A program made the position numbers and the translations under genes. Of a stretch of DNA of 26,854 bases, positions 13,754 through 21,720 are shown in pieces (within the stretch, counting starts at the first letter, position 1; every line of letters begins with the position of its first letter). The stretch spans positions 1 through 26,854 of the forward strand of contig CAUSAG010000025.1 of assembly GCA_963529665.1 (NCBI GenBank), written 5' to 3'. Under the pieces are notes generated by a model. It did not search any database. It was given only the letters and a program-made list of their open reading frames with translations, and was not told the origin of the DNA. This stretch comes from Kingella_B sp963529665. Lineage in GTDB: Bacteria > Pseudomonadota > Gammaproteobacteria > Burkholderiales > Neisseriaceae.

Positions 13754-16144
13754 ATGATTAAGAAATTGATTACGACGTTTTTGGGGCTGTTATTAGGTTT
13801 ATTCCTATTTGCAGTCGGTTTGGCGACTGTTGCAATTTTAGTCACATACCCGAAACTTCCGCCGCTGGATGCGGTGAAATACTACCAACCGCACGAGCCT
13901 TTAACGATTTATTCGTCTGAAGGTGTGGTGATTGGTTCTTATGGTGATGAAAAACGTGCCTTTACAACAATTGACCAATTTCCTGATGTTTTGAAAAACG
14001 CGGTGATTGCGGCGGAAGATAAGCGTTTTCGTGAACACTGGGGCGTGGATGTGATTGGTGTGATTCGTGCGGCGATTAGCAATGCGTCTGGTGGCGCAAA
14101 ACAAGGGGCAAGTACGATTACGCAGCAAGTGGCGCGTAATTTTTATTTGACCAACGAGCGCACGATGACGCGCAAATTCAATGAAGCCTTGTTGGCTTAC
14201 AAAATTGAAAAAACGCTGACCAAAGACCAAATTTTGGAGTTGTATTTCAACCAAATTTATTTGGGGCAACGCGCTTATGGTTTCGCTTCGGCGGCGAAAG
14301 TGTATTTCAACAAGGAAGTGCGCGATTTAACGCTGGCAGAAGCAACCATTTTGGCGGGCTTGCCCAAAGCGCCTTCTACTTTTAACCCGATTGTGAACCC
14401 CGAGCGTGCGCGTTTGCGTCAAGAGTATATTTTGAACAATATGGTGGAATTAAACATGATTTCGCCCGCCGAGCGCACGGCTGCTTTGAATGAGCAATTA
14501 ACCTATGAGCGTTATCGCGTGGATGTGGATCAAAATTCTTTGTATGTTGCTGAAATGGCGCGTCAAGAATTGTTTGAACGCTATGGCGAAGATGCGTACA
14601 CCAAAGGTTTGAAGGTTTACACCACCGTGAGCGTGGCAAACCAAAAAGCGGCAACGACTGCACTGCGCAACACTTTGCGCAGTTTGAGCGCGGGGCGTGC
14701 TTATGCGGGTGCGGAACAGCAGTTGGATTTTAGCTCGGTTGAACCCGAAGACATTGAAGATGCGGCGGAGCAATTTCTTGCCAACACTTATACCGTTGAG
14801 GGGATGGTGCCTGCGGTGGTGATTGAAGCGGGCAAACAGGGGATTGTGGCTTATATGCAAGGGGGCAAAAAGGCGACTTTGAAAATAGGCGACATGGGCA
14901 TCGCGCGCAACGCCATCGGCAATAAAAAACTGGGCGACAAGGCAATTAAAGTTGGCTCGGTGATTCGCATCATGAAATTGAAAAACGGCAGTTGGACGGT
15001 TACACAGCAGCCTGAAATCCAAGGCGCGCTGGTTTCGCTTGATGCCCAAACGGGCGCGGTGCAGGCTTTGGTGGGCGGTTATGATTTCCACAGCAAGACG
15101 TTTAACCGTGCAACGCAAAGTATGCGCCAGCCTGGTTCTGCCTTTAAGCCGTTTGTTTACTCGGCGGCGCTGTCCAAAGGCTTTACTGCTTCTACGCTGG
15201 TAAACGATGCGCCGATTACGATTCGTGGCTGGTCGCCGCAAAACTCGGACGGCACTTATTCGGGCATGATTACGCTGCGCCAAGCCTTAACGTGGTCTAA
15301 AAACACGGTATCGGTGCGGATTGCGCAAGCGATGGGCGTGAGCTATTTGCGCGCTTATGTGCAACGCTTTGGCTTTACAGCAGACCAAATCCCGCCTGCG
15401 CTGTCTATTGCGCTGGGTACGGCTTCGGTTACGCCGATGCAAATGGCGGAAGGCTATGCTGTGTTTGCCAACGGCGGCTACAAAGTTGCCCATTATGTGA
15501 TTGATAAGATTTACGACAGCAAAGACAATTTGCGCGCCGAAATGCAGCCTTTGGTGGCGGGCAAAACCGCGCCGCAAGTGATTGACCCGCGCAATGCTTA
15601 TGTGATGACTTCTCTCTTGCACGACGTTGCCACCAAAGGCACGGGCGCGGCAACCAACGCGCTCGGTCGCAGCGATATTGCGGGCAAAACGGGCACAACC
15701 AACGACTTTAAAGACGCTTGGTTTGTGGGCTACACGCCTAAAATCGTAACCGCTGTTTACATTGGCTACGACAAGCCGCGCACCATTGGCAAAGGCGCGT
15801 TTGGCGGCAAAATTGCGCTGCCTATGTGGATAAACTATATGCGCTTTGCCCTTAAAGGCAAGCCTGTGAGCAAGTTTGTTGAACCCAAAGGCGTGGTGAA
15901 ACGCGATGGCGAAGTGTACTTAAAAGAACGCCAAACCACCGATGAGCACTTGCCGTTGGACAACACCACCGACCAACCCGAAGTGGTGCGTCCGCTGAAC
16001 CCGCCCAAAGCGCAAGAGCAAGACTTGTCGCCTGTTGATAACGACAGCGGCGCGGGCGAGCGCGAATTGCGCCCTGTACCAAGCAATGCGCCCAGCCGCA
16101 GCCGTGGCAGCGATGATGCGGCAAACGCGTTCTTTGAAGACTAG
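13754..16144 (+). CDS. ponA: Class A penicillin-binding protein 1A
   Basis: PBP1A polymerises glycan strands and crosslinks peptides in the periplasm. The 796 residues carry a membrane anchor (about 5-31), a glycosyltransferase domain with catalytic Glu88 in AAEDKRFREHWGVD and QQVARNFYL, a linker domain, and a transpeptidase domain with Ser462 in GSAFK (SxxK), SKN, and Lys645 in AGKTGTTND (KTGT). Sequence and length match Neisseria PonA closely. The tail after about 700 is charged and Pro/Ser-rich. An in-frame ATG lies at 13718, but MIKKLITTF at 13754 matches family N-termini and has GAGAAA upstream. Divergent ponA/pilM is conserved with Neisseria and parallels enterobacterial mrcA/hofM. A degenerate DUS near 15007 encodes QQPE. 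Confidence 0.97.
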   Translation: MIKKLITTFLGLLLGLFLFAVGLATVAILVTYPKLPPLDAVKYYQPHEPLTIYSSEGVVIGSYGDEKRAFTTIDQFPDVLKNAVIAAEDKRFREHWGVDVIGVIRAAISNASGGAKQGASTITQQVARNFYLTNERTMTRKFNEALLAYKIEKTLTKDQILELYFNQIYLGQRAYGFASAAKVYFNKEVRDLTLAEATILAGLPKAPSTFNPIVNPERARLRQEYILNNMVELNMISPAERTAALNEQLTYERYRVDVDQNSLYVAEMARQELFERYGEDAYTKGLKVYTTVSVANQKAATTALRNTLRSLSAGRAYAGAEQQLDFSSVEPEDIEDAAEQFLANTYTVEGMVPAVVIEAGKQGIVAYMQGGKKATLKIGDMGIARNAIGNKKLGDKAIKVGSVIRIMKLKNGSWTVTQQPEIQGALVSLDAQTGAVQALVGGYDFHSKTFNRATQSMRQPGSAFKPFVYSAALSKGFTASTLVNDAPITIRGWSPQNSDGTYSGMITLRQALTWSKNTVSVRIAQAMGVSYLRAYVQRFGFTADQIPPALSIALGTASVTPMQMAEGYAVFANGGYKVAHYVIDKIYDSKDNLRAEMQPLVAGKTAPQVIDPRNAYVMTSLLHDVATKGTGAATNALGRSDIAGKTGTTNDFKDAWFVGYTPKIVTAVYIGYDKPRTIGKGAFGGKIALPMWINYMRFALKGKPVSKFVEPKGVVKRDGEVYLKERQTTDEHLPLDNTTDQPEVVRPLNPPKAQEQDLSPVDNDSGAGERELRPVPSNAPSRSRGSDDAANAFFED

Positions 16145-16154
16145 ATGTTGAATC

Positions 16155-16197
16155 ATCGCCAAAGGCAGCCTGAAAACTGCTTTTGGCGATTTTTTTG
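16155..16197 (+). terminator. Rho-independent terminator of ponA with a DUS in the stem
   Basis: The arms ATCGCCAAAGGCAG (16155-16168) and CTGCTTTTGGCGAT (16177-16190) pair over 14 nt with one G-T, around an 8-nt loop, followed by seven T (16191-16197). It starts 10 nt after the ponA stop. Unlike the other hairpins only one DUS (16163-16174) is used, spanning the left arm and loop. Confidence 0.85.
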
Positions 16198-16230
16198 TTT
16201 ACAGGATTGCGGATTGGCTCTGGGCAATTG

Positions 16231-16371
16231 GCTTTTTCAGGCTGCCGCAATTTATTGATTGTTACCGCAAAGGCAGCCTGAAAGCTGAGTTGGTTTGGTT
16301 AAAATCTATTCGCTTGTTTTCAGGCTGCCGCAATCTTTATTGATTATTACCGCAAAGGCAGCCTGAAAAGC
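16231..16371. repeat. Two tandem near-identical DUS hairpins
   Basis: Unit 1 (16231-16285) and unit 2 (16316-16371) both read inverted DUS, then CGCAAT, a TTATTGATT core, ACCGCAA and forward DUS. They differ by a few bases in the loop. This looks like duplication of one DUS-pair module rather than independent acquisition. Confidence 0.7.
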
Positions 16372-16506
16372 GTTTCTTCGCGCACAACCCATCTGGTTCA
16401 CCGCATCGTTTACATTTCATGGCAAACCGCAGTTTTCAGGCTGCCCAAACCTGCTACACTCCCGCCCATCGCATCATCCGCAAACAACCATCGCAAAGGA
16501 ATCCAC

Positions 16507-17436
16507 ATGGCTTTTTCCATCCACATCACCCCCGAAACCATCCAAATCGCCCACGCGCAATACCAAGTGGAAATCTACCCCTTTGGCGCGCTGCTCAACC
16601 GCTTTGCCATCCGCCAAGCAAACGGGCAATGGCACAACGTGATTGCCGCCTATTCATCGCCGCAACACGCCGAGCATTCCATCACCCAACTGTTTCGCAG
16701 CGCCAAGCTCAGCCCCTTTGTTTGCCGCTTGGACAACGCGCAATACAGCCATCAAGGCAGCCTGAAAATGGTGAATAAATTCCTACTGGGCGACAGCGCC
16801 ATCCACGGCTTGCTGTTTGACGCACCGTTCCAACTGCAAAGCAGCCACAGCAGCGCCGACAGCGCCAGCATCACGCTCGCCCACACCTACCGCAGCGAAG
16901 ACAGCGGCTATCCGTTTGCCTACCAAATTCAAGTGCGCTACACGCTAGAAGCAAACGGCAAGCTCCACATCCGCAGCCAAGTGCGCAACCTGAGCGACAG
17001 CGTTATCCCCATTGCCGACGGCTGGCACCCCTATTTTGCCGTGGACGGCGACATGGCAAACTGGCAACTATTCATCCGCAGCCAACAACAACTCGCCTTC
17101 AACAACCACATGCTGCCCACGGGCGAAACCATCGCCAGCAACCCCTTCGCCCAAAGCGCGCCCATCGCCCAAACTGAGCTAGATAACTGCTTCGTGCTCA
17201 CGCCCGACTTTGCCCAGCCTGCCGCCATCCTAAAAGGCGAGCGCGTTCAACTGAGCATCACACCCGAAGCAAGCTACCCCTTTGTGCAAGCCTACACACC
17301 GCCCACGCGCGATAGCATCGCGCTGGAAAACCTAAGCAGCGCGCCTGATGCCTTCAACAACCAAATCGGCTTAATCCAACTGGCACCGCAGCAAACGCAG
17401 GAATTTGTTACCGTTTATCAGTTGGAGCATTGTTGA
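16507..17436 (+). CDS. Aldose 1-epimerase family protein (GalM-like)
   Basis: Aldose epimerases interconvert alpha and beta anomers of hexoses; this could act on galactose, glucose or a sugar phosphate. The 309-residue product has the family pattern: VEIYPFGALLNRF near the N-terminus, IHGLLFDAPF, the catalytic-His motif DGWHPYF (about residues 176-182), TELDNCFVL, and ALENLSSAPDAFNN with the general-base Glu near the C-terminus. Its divergence from classical GalM and its ENLSSAPDAFN ending suggest the broader YeaD/GalM-like group, so the substrate is uncertain. AAAGGA lies about 6 nt before the ATG. A DUS at 16755-16766 encodes GSLK in HQGSLKMVN. Confidence 0.85.
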   Translation: MAFSIHITPETIQIAHAQYQVEIYPFGALLNRFAIRQANGQWHNVIAAYSSPQHAEHSITQLFRSAKLSPFVCRLDNAQYSHQGSLKMVNKFLLGDSAIHGLLFDAPFQLQSSHSSADSASITLAHTYRSEDSGYPFAYQIQVRYTLEANGKLHIRSQVRNLSDSVIPIADGWHPYFAVDGDMANWQLFIRSQQQLAFNNHMLPTGETIASNPFAQSAPIAQTELDNCFVLTPDFAQPAAILKGERVQLSITPEASYPFVQAYTPPTRDSIALENLSSAPDAFNNQIGLIQLAPQQTQEFVTVYQLEHC

Positions 17437-17466
17437 ATTGTTGGGTTGATTTGTTGGCGATAAAGG

Positions 17467-17510
17467 TTTTCAGGCTGCCTTAATGGCGCCCCCAAAAGGC
17501 AGCCTGAAAA
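17467..17510 (+). terminator. DUS-pair terminator of the galM-like gene
   Basis: The arms 17467-17481 (TTTTCAGGCTGCCTT) and 17496-17510 (AAGGCAGCCTGAAAA) pair perfectly over 15 nt with a 14-nt loop, 30 nt after the stop codon. A second 15-bp DUS hairpin follows at 17558-17600. Confidence 0.68.
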
Positions 17511-17710
17511 TATTTGAAGCACTGTTTTCTTTACATTGCTTAACCGAGTTTCTTTTATTTTCAGGCTGCCTTAAACAATTCCCACAAGGCAGCCTGAAAA
17601 CGCCTACCGTTTAGCATCACATTTAGCCCACTCTGCCTTGTTTACATTTTCAGGCTGCCACTGTTTACCCATATTCCTTGCCACACAAGGCAGCCTGAAG
17701 ACCACCACAA

Positions 17711-17809
17711 TGGAACATTGGCGGCTCGCCGACATTTTGTCTAGGCAAACCAGCCATACCCTGTTTAATAAACTTAATAAACAATTGACGACGCACCCTC
17801 ACCGCCCCA
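17711..17809 (+). repeat. Palindromic element, copy D (degenerate)
   Basis: It starts TGGAACATTGGCGGCTCGCC and carries the same spacer words as the other copies (GACATTTTG, CCAGCCATA, GTTTAATAA) but the 3' arm has decayed (GACGACGCACCCTCACCGCCCCA). The spacer contains a duplication (TTAATAAACTTAATAAAC), making it longer than the others. It sits between a forward DUS at about 17687 and an inverted DUS at about 17815. Confidence 0.7.
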
Positions 17810-18024
17810 ACCCATTTTCAGGCTGCCACAAATCCCCACAAGGCAGCCTGAAAAAACCAAACCGTTTGCTATCGCATCAAACGGTTCTTTTAGTCTAAAT
17901 AGATTGAATTTCAGGCTGCCGTTCAGAAAACCCCAGCCGCAGCCCAAACCAAACTTCCCCACAACCACCCCCAGCAAACCAGTTAAAATACACCCCCTTT
18001 CCAACCCCATAACCCCAAACCACC

Positions 18025-19293
18025 ATGACCCCAACCCAACTCACCCACACCGCCGCCGTTCTTGCCCAAATGTTCACCTTCGAGCAACCCGCCGATGTCG
18101 TCCTATCCAACTACCTGCGCAACCACCGCAAACTCGGGCGCAACGACCGCCACGAAATCGCCGAAACCGCCTTCGCCGCCATCCGCCATTATCAAAAAAT
18201 CGCCACCGCCCTGCGCCGCCCCGCCGCGCAATCGCGCAAAGCCGCACTCGCCGCGCTTATTCTCGGACGCAGCGTAAACATCAGCCAGATTGAAGATTTG
18301 CTCAACCAAGACGACAACGAAAAAGAATTTCTCAGCAGCCTGAAAGCTCGCAAAAACGAATTTTCAGGCTGCCTCAACACCGCTGCCGAACTGCCCGAAT
18401 GGCTTATCGCCCAACTGCAAAAACAGCTCACCGACGAGCAAATCCTCGCCTTCGGGCGCAGCATCACCCAACCCGCCCCGCTGGATGTGCGCGTGAACAC
18501 GCTTAACAGCAAACGCGACAAAGCCCTTGCCCAACTGCAAACCGAATACCCGCAAGCCATCTCCACCCCGCTCGCCCTACACGGCATCCGCTTCCCCAAC
18601 AAGCCCGCGCTCAACCAACACCCCCTATTCCTTGACGGCACCATAGAAGTGCAAGACGAAGGCAGCCAACTGCTCGCCCAGTTCGTCAACGCCAAACGCG
18701 GCGAAATCATCGTAGATTTTTGCGCAGGCGCAGGCGGCAAAACCCTTGCCATCGGCGCGCAAATGGCAAACAAAGGGCGCATCTACGCCTTTGACGTTTC
18801 CGAAAAACGCCTTGCCAACCTCAAACCGCGCATGACCCGCGCAGGGCTAACCAACATCCACCCCGAAAAAATCCACAGCGAAACCGACCCGCGCATCGCA
18901 AGACTCGCTGGCAAAGCCGACCGCGTGCTGGTGGACGCACCCTGCTCGGGGCTGGGCACGCTGCGCCGCAACCCCGACCTCAAATACCGCCAATCCCCCG
19001 ACACCCTCGCCAGCCTGCAAAACCAGCAGCAAAGCATCCTGCAAGCCGCATCCCAACTGGTGCGCGCAGGCGGCAGGCTCGTTTACGCCACGTGCAGCAT
19101 CCTGCCCGAAGAAAACGAAAACCAAGCCGAACACTTCTTGCAACCCCACCCCGACTTTGAACTACTGGATTGCAGCGAACTGCTCGCCGCGCAAAAAATC
19201 CCGCTCAACACGGGCAAATACCTGCGCCTAGACACCGCCACCCACAACACAGACGGCTTTTTCGCCGCCGTATTCCAGCGCAAGGGGGCGTAA
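18025..19293 (+). CDS. rsmB: RsmB-type 16S rRNA m5C methyltransferase
   Basis: RsmB methylates C967 of 16S rRNA with S-adenosylmethionine. The 422-residue product has an N-terminal NusB-like RNA-binding domain (about 1-140), then a methyltransferase domain with VDFCAGAGGKTLAIG (SAM motif I), the first catalytic-type Cys in DAPCSGLGTLRRNPD, and the second in YATCSILPEENENQ. Two DUS-derived stretches fall in the linker: SSLKAR (about 18336) and FSGCLN (18363-18374), the latter in reverse orientation, so a short inverted DUS pair lies inside the coding region. The ATG at 18025 has no Shine-Dalgarno; upstream sequence is C/A-rich. RsmB/RsmF-group assignment rests on the NusB-like N-terminus. Confidence 0.9.
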   Translation: MTPTQLTHTAAVLAQMFTFEQPADVVLSNYLRNHRKLGRNDRHEIAETAFAAIRHYQKIATALRRPAAQSRKAALAALILGRSVNISQIEDLLNQDDNEKEFLSSLKARKNEFSGCLNTAAELPEWLIAQLQKQLTDEQILAFGRSITQPAPLDVRVNTLNSKRDKALAQLQTEYPQAISTPLALHGIRFPNKPALNQHPLFLDGTIEVQDEGSQLLAQFVNAKRGEIIVDFCAGAGGKTLAIGAQMANKGRIYAFDVSEKRLANLKPRMTRAGLTNIHPEKIHSETDPRIARLAGKADRVLVDAPCSGLGTLRRNPDLKYRQSPDTLASLQNQQQSILQAASQLVRAGGRLVYATCSILPEENENQAEHFLQPHPDFELLDCSELLAAQKIPLNTGKYLRLDTATHNTDGFFAAVFQRKGA

Positions 19294-19299
19294 TCCCGT

Positions 19300-19346
19300 T
19301 TTCAGGCTGCCTTTTGCCCATCAAAATCAGCAAAGGCAGCCTGAAA
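19300..19346 (+). terminator. DUS-pair hairpin after rsmB
   Basis: TTTCAGGCTGCCTTT (from 19300) pairs with AAAGGCAGCCTGAAA (19332-19346) over 15 nt with a 17-nt loop, 6 nt after the rsmB stop. A further inverted DUS lies at about 19368, just before hflX. Confidence 0.65.
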
Positions 19347-19401
19347 CACAGTTACCCGCTGCCGTCTTTCAGGCTGCCTAAACGATACGCAAAGAAAAAC
19401 C

Positions 19402-20535
19402 ATGCCCCACACCGCCAACAAAACCCTAGCCCAAGCCGAGCGCATCATGCTGGTATCCGTGTTGCTGTCCGACCAATATTCGGGCAGCAGCCAAACGCGC
19501 GAGCGCAGTTTTCAGGCTGCCTGTGCCGAAGCTGCCGAGCTGGTGCATGCCACAGGCGGCGAATTGGTTTGCAGCGAAACCAGCAAGCGCGACAAACCGC
19601 ACACCGCGCTGTTTGTGGGCACGGGCAAAGCCGAAGAACTCGCCGATTTGGTCAAGCAACACGACATCCAGCTTGTGATTTTCAACCACGAGCTGTCGCC
19701 CACCCAAGAGCGCAATCTGGAACGCACCCTGCAATGCCGCGTGCTAGACCGCGTGGGGCTGATACTCGCCATCTTCGCCCAGCGCGCCCAATCGCAAGAA
19801 GGAAAATTGCAAGTGGAACTCGCCCAGCTCACCCATCTATCCAGCCGCTTGGTGCGCGGCTACGGGCATTTGCAAAGCCAAAAAGGCGGCATCGGCTTAA
19901 AAGGCCCGGGCGAAACCCAGTTGGAAACCGACCGCCGCCTGATTCAAACCAAAATCACCGCGCTCAAACGCCAGCTTGCCAACGTGAAAAAGCAACGCGA
20001 AACGCGGCGCAAATCCCGCCTTTCAGGCAGCCTGAAAACGATGGCAATTGTGGGCTACACCAACGCAGGCAAATCCACCCTGTTCAACCGTCTCACCAAA
20101 TCCGACGTATTCGCCAAAGACCAACTGTTCGCCACGCTGGACACCACCGCGCGGCGGCTATATCTCAATCCCGAAGCCAGCATCATCTTGACCGACACCG
20201 TGGGCTTTGTGCAGGATTTGCCGCACAAGCTGGTTTCCGCCTTTTCCGCCACGCTGGAAGAAACCGCGCTGGCAAACGTGTTGCTGCACGTTGTGGACGC
20301 ATCAGACCCCGAACACGAGCGCAAGATTGAAGATGTGAACGCTGTGTTAGCCGAAATCCACGCCGATAAAATCCCGCAGATTTTGGTGTACAACAAAATA
20401 GACTTGCTGCCCGCAGCCGAGCAACTGGCAGGCAGCCTGAAAAACACGGCGGGGCAAACCGTTGCCGTGCGCGTGTCGGCGGCGAGTGGCGCGGGCTTGG
20501 ATGCGCTGCGCGAAGCGTTGGCAGAATGGGCGTGA
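19402..20535 (+). CDS. hflX: Ribosome-associated GTPase HflX
   Basis: HflX is a GTPase that binds the 50S subunit and splits stalled or stress-inactivated ribosomes. The 377 residues have the N-terminal HflX domain (about 10-190, with FVGTGKAEEL, FNHELSPTQERNLE and the glycine-rich KGPGETQLETDRR), then the G domain with G1 GYTNAGKS (218-225), G3 DTVG, and G4 NKID. Three DUS copies lie in frame: FQAA near residue 37, SGSLK at 208-212 exactly at the hinge before the G domain, and AGSLK near residue 344. It is not next to hfq, its common partner elsewhere. The start at 19402 gives MPHTANKTLAQAERIMLVSV, with the conserved ERIMLV strand. Confidence 0.95.
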   Translation: MPHTANKTLAQAERIMLVSVLLSDQYSGSSQTRERSFQAACAEAAELVHATGGELVCSETSKRDKPHTALFVGTGKAEELADLVKQHDIQLVIFNHELSPTQERNLERTLQCRVLDRVGLILAIFAQRAQSQEGKLQVELAQLTHLSSRLVRGYGHLQSQKGGIGLKGPGETQLETDRRLIQTKITALKRQLANVKKQRETRRKSRLSGSLKTMAIVGYTNAGKSTLFNRLTKSDVFAKDQLFATLDTTARRLYLNPEASIILTDTVGFVQDLPHKLVSAFSATLEETALANVLLHVVDASDPEHERKIEDVNAVLAEIHADKIPQILVYNKIDLLPAAEQLAGSLKNTAGQTVAVRVSAASGAGLDALREALAEWA

Positions 20536-20580
20536 TGCGTTGCCTGCGCGGCGATGTGTTAAAATTTCGCCCATCTTGCC

Positions 20581-20614
20581 TTTCAGGCTGCTGCAATGTT
20601 TAGGCAGCCTGAAA
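20581..20614 (+). terminator. DUS-pair hairpin after hflX
   Basis: TTTCAGGCTGC (20581-20591) pairs with GCAGCCTGAAA (20604-20614) over 11 nt with a 12-nt loop. The left DUS is imperfect at its end. It is 45 nt after the hflX stop and 41 nt before the next start. Confidence 0.5.
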
Positions 20615-20655
20615 AGCCAAAATCCCCTTTCCCAACCACCAATGGAGTAACTACC

Positions 20656-20955
20656 ATGAGCATTAAAATTGTTGCCACCCTTGTTGTTAAACCTGAAAGC
20701 CGCGCCGAATTGCTGGCTGTGTTCCGCGATTTGGTGGGCAAAAGCCGCGCCGAAGCGGGCAACCTGCGCTACGATTTGCACCAAGATGTGCAAAACGAAA
20801 ACCGCTTGGTGTTTGTGGAAACTTGGCAAGACCAAGCGGCGGTGGACAGCCACAACGCCAGCGCGCATTTCCAAAGCTTTTTGCAAGCGATTGATGGCAA
20901 AACGGATAGCGTGGATATTGTGTTGATGACGGATGTGAGCGAAAACGGTAACTAA
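20656..20955 (+). CDS. ABM-domain putative quinol monooxygenase
   Basis: The 99-residue product is a single antibiotic-biosynthesis-monooxygenase (ABM) domain, a dimeric ferredoxin-like fold. It shows the typical order MSIKIVATLVVKPESRAELL, then RAEAGNLRYDLHQDVQNENR, FVETWQDQAAVDSHNASAHF, matching YgiN-like proteins. YgiN oxidises quinols, but many relatives have no known activity. GGAG lies about 8 nt before the ATG at 20656; the longer frame from 20596 starts inside a DUS hairpin and is rejected. It sits alone between hflX and the converging metW gene. Confidence 0.85.
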   Translation: MSIKIVATLVVKPESRAELLAVFRDLVGKSRAEAGNLRYDLHQDVQNENRLVFVETWQDQAAVDSHNASAHFQSFLQAIDGKTDSVDIVLMTDVSENGN

Positions 20956-20979
20956 ATGCTGCATAATCCACGAATAAAA

Positions 20980-21019
20980 AGGCAGCCTGAAAATGAGAAA
21001 ACGCATTTTCAGGCTGCCT
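20980..21019. terminator. Bidirectional DUS-pair terminator between converging genes
   Basis: The arms 20980-20995 (AGGCAGCCTGAAAATG) and 21004-21019 (CATTTTCAGGCTGCCT) are perfectly complementary over 16 nt with an 8-nt loop, the longest perfect DUS stem in the window. A-rich sequence precedes it on +. It lies 24 nt after the monooxygenase stop and 19 nt after the metW stop on -. Confidence 0.75.
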
Positions 21020-21038
21020 AATTGTTTGCGCGCGGCAA

Positions 21039-21620
21039 TTACCCCACGCGATAAAACGCCAAGCTGCCGAGCAAATTGGGCAGGATTTCTACGCGCTGGT
21101 TGCCCGTCATCACGGTGCGTTCCAGCACGCGGATTTGGTTTTTGGCGCACAGTTGATCAAAGTCTTGCAGCGTGCACCAATGGATGTTGGGCGTGTTATA
21201 CCATTGATACGGCATCCGCTCGGACACGGGCATATGCCCGCCCAGCGCGATTTGCAGGCGGTTGCGCCAGTAGCCAAAGTTGGGAAAGGTTACGATGGCT
21301 TGCTTGGCAACGCGGGTTAAATCGCGCAGGATGTTTTCGGTGTTTTGCATGGCTTGGATGGTTTGGCTGAGCACAATCACGTCAAAACTTTGGTCGCCAA
21401 AGGTGGTCAAGCCGCGTTCCAAGTCGGCTTGGATGACGTTGATGCCGCGTTCTATGGCGGCTTGCACGCTGGCGGGGTTGATTTCTATGCCGTAGCCCGT
21501 GCATTGCTTGCTTTGGGTGAGCGCGGAGAGCAGCGCGCCGTCGCCGCAGCCGAGGTCTAGCACATGGGATTTTTCGGGAATCCAGTCGTAGATGAGTTGG
21601 AGGTCGTTGCGTAGGGGCAT
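21039..21620 (-). CDS. metW: Methionine biosynthesis protein MetW
   Basis: MetW is a class I SAM-methyltransferase-fold protein found next to metX in many beta- and gammaproteobacteria and needed for or supporting MetX-dependent methionine synthesis; its reaction is not settled. The 193 residues contain the SAM-binding loop VLDLGCGDGALL, the acidic EIN after strand 2, DLERGL, SFDVIVLSQTIQAM, TFPNFGYWRNR and MPYQWYNTPNIHWCTLQDF, all characteristic of MetW. The ATG at 21620 gives the family-like start MPLRNDLQLIYDWI; the frame upstream runs through a DUS (GSLK) and is not used. It is separated from the preceding gene by a DUS pair (21641-21696). Confidence 0.92.
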   Translation of the reverse strand: MPLRNDLQLIYDWIPEKSHVLDLGCGDGALLSALTQSKQCTGYGIEINPASVQAAIERGINVIQADLERGLTTFGDQSFDVIVLSQTIQAMQNTENILRDLTRVAKQAIVTFPNFGYWRNRLQIALGGHMPVSERMPYQWYNTPNIHWCTLQDFDQLCAKNQIRVLERTVMTGNQRVEILPNLLGSLAFYRVG

Positions 21621-21640
21621 GGTTGGGGTCTCGTTTGGGA

Positions 21641-21696
21641 TTTTCAGGCTGCCTCTAAGACGGGGCAACAGCAAAACACATTAGGCAGCCTGAAAA
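21641..21696 (-). repeat. DUS pair inside the metX-metW block
   Basis: TTTTCAGGCTGCCT (21641-21654) and AGGCAGCCTGAAAA (21683-21696) pair perfectly over 14 nt with a 28-nt loop. It lies between the small pilin-like gene (stop at 21721) and the metW start (21620). It may terminate or attenuate transcription before metW. Confidence 0.6.
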
Positions 21697-21720
21697 TGGT
21701 TTTTTAAGAATAGATGGGTG

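Larger units (their letters stand above)
16145..16506. other. 362-nt intergenic region between ponA and the galM-like gene
   Basis: It holds the ponA terminator (16155-16197), two near-duplicate DUS hairpins (16231-16285 and 16316-16371) and a further inverted DUS near 16433. No gene is seen. The promoter of the downstream gene must lie in the last 100 nt but is not clear. Confidence 0.7.
17437..18024. other. 588-nt gene-free region between the galM-like gene and rsmB
   Basis: It holds four inverted DUS pairs (17467-17510, 17558-17600, about 17646-17698 and about 17815-17853), palindromic element copy D (17711-17809) and one more DUS near 17908. DUS is denser here than anywhere else in the window. 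No gene is seen. A promoter for rsmB is expected within the last 100 nt but no clear hexamers are visible. Confidence 0.75.

Noticed and set aside
14498..15283. 261-aa open frame antisense to ponA
   Set aside because: Lies entirely within ponA and has no recognisable motifs or ribosome-binding site.
16231..17853. Possible CRISPR-like array from closely spaced repeats
   Set aside because: The repeat is the DUS in alternating orientations with irregular spacing, and there are no cas genes.
20347..21150. 267-aa open frame on - across the hflX end and the monooxygenase gene
   Set aside because: It runs through two DUS hairpins and opposite two well-supported genes; product includes DUS peptides and no domain.
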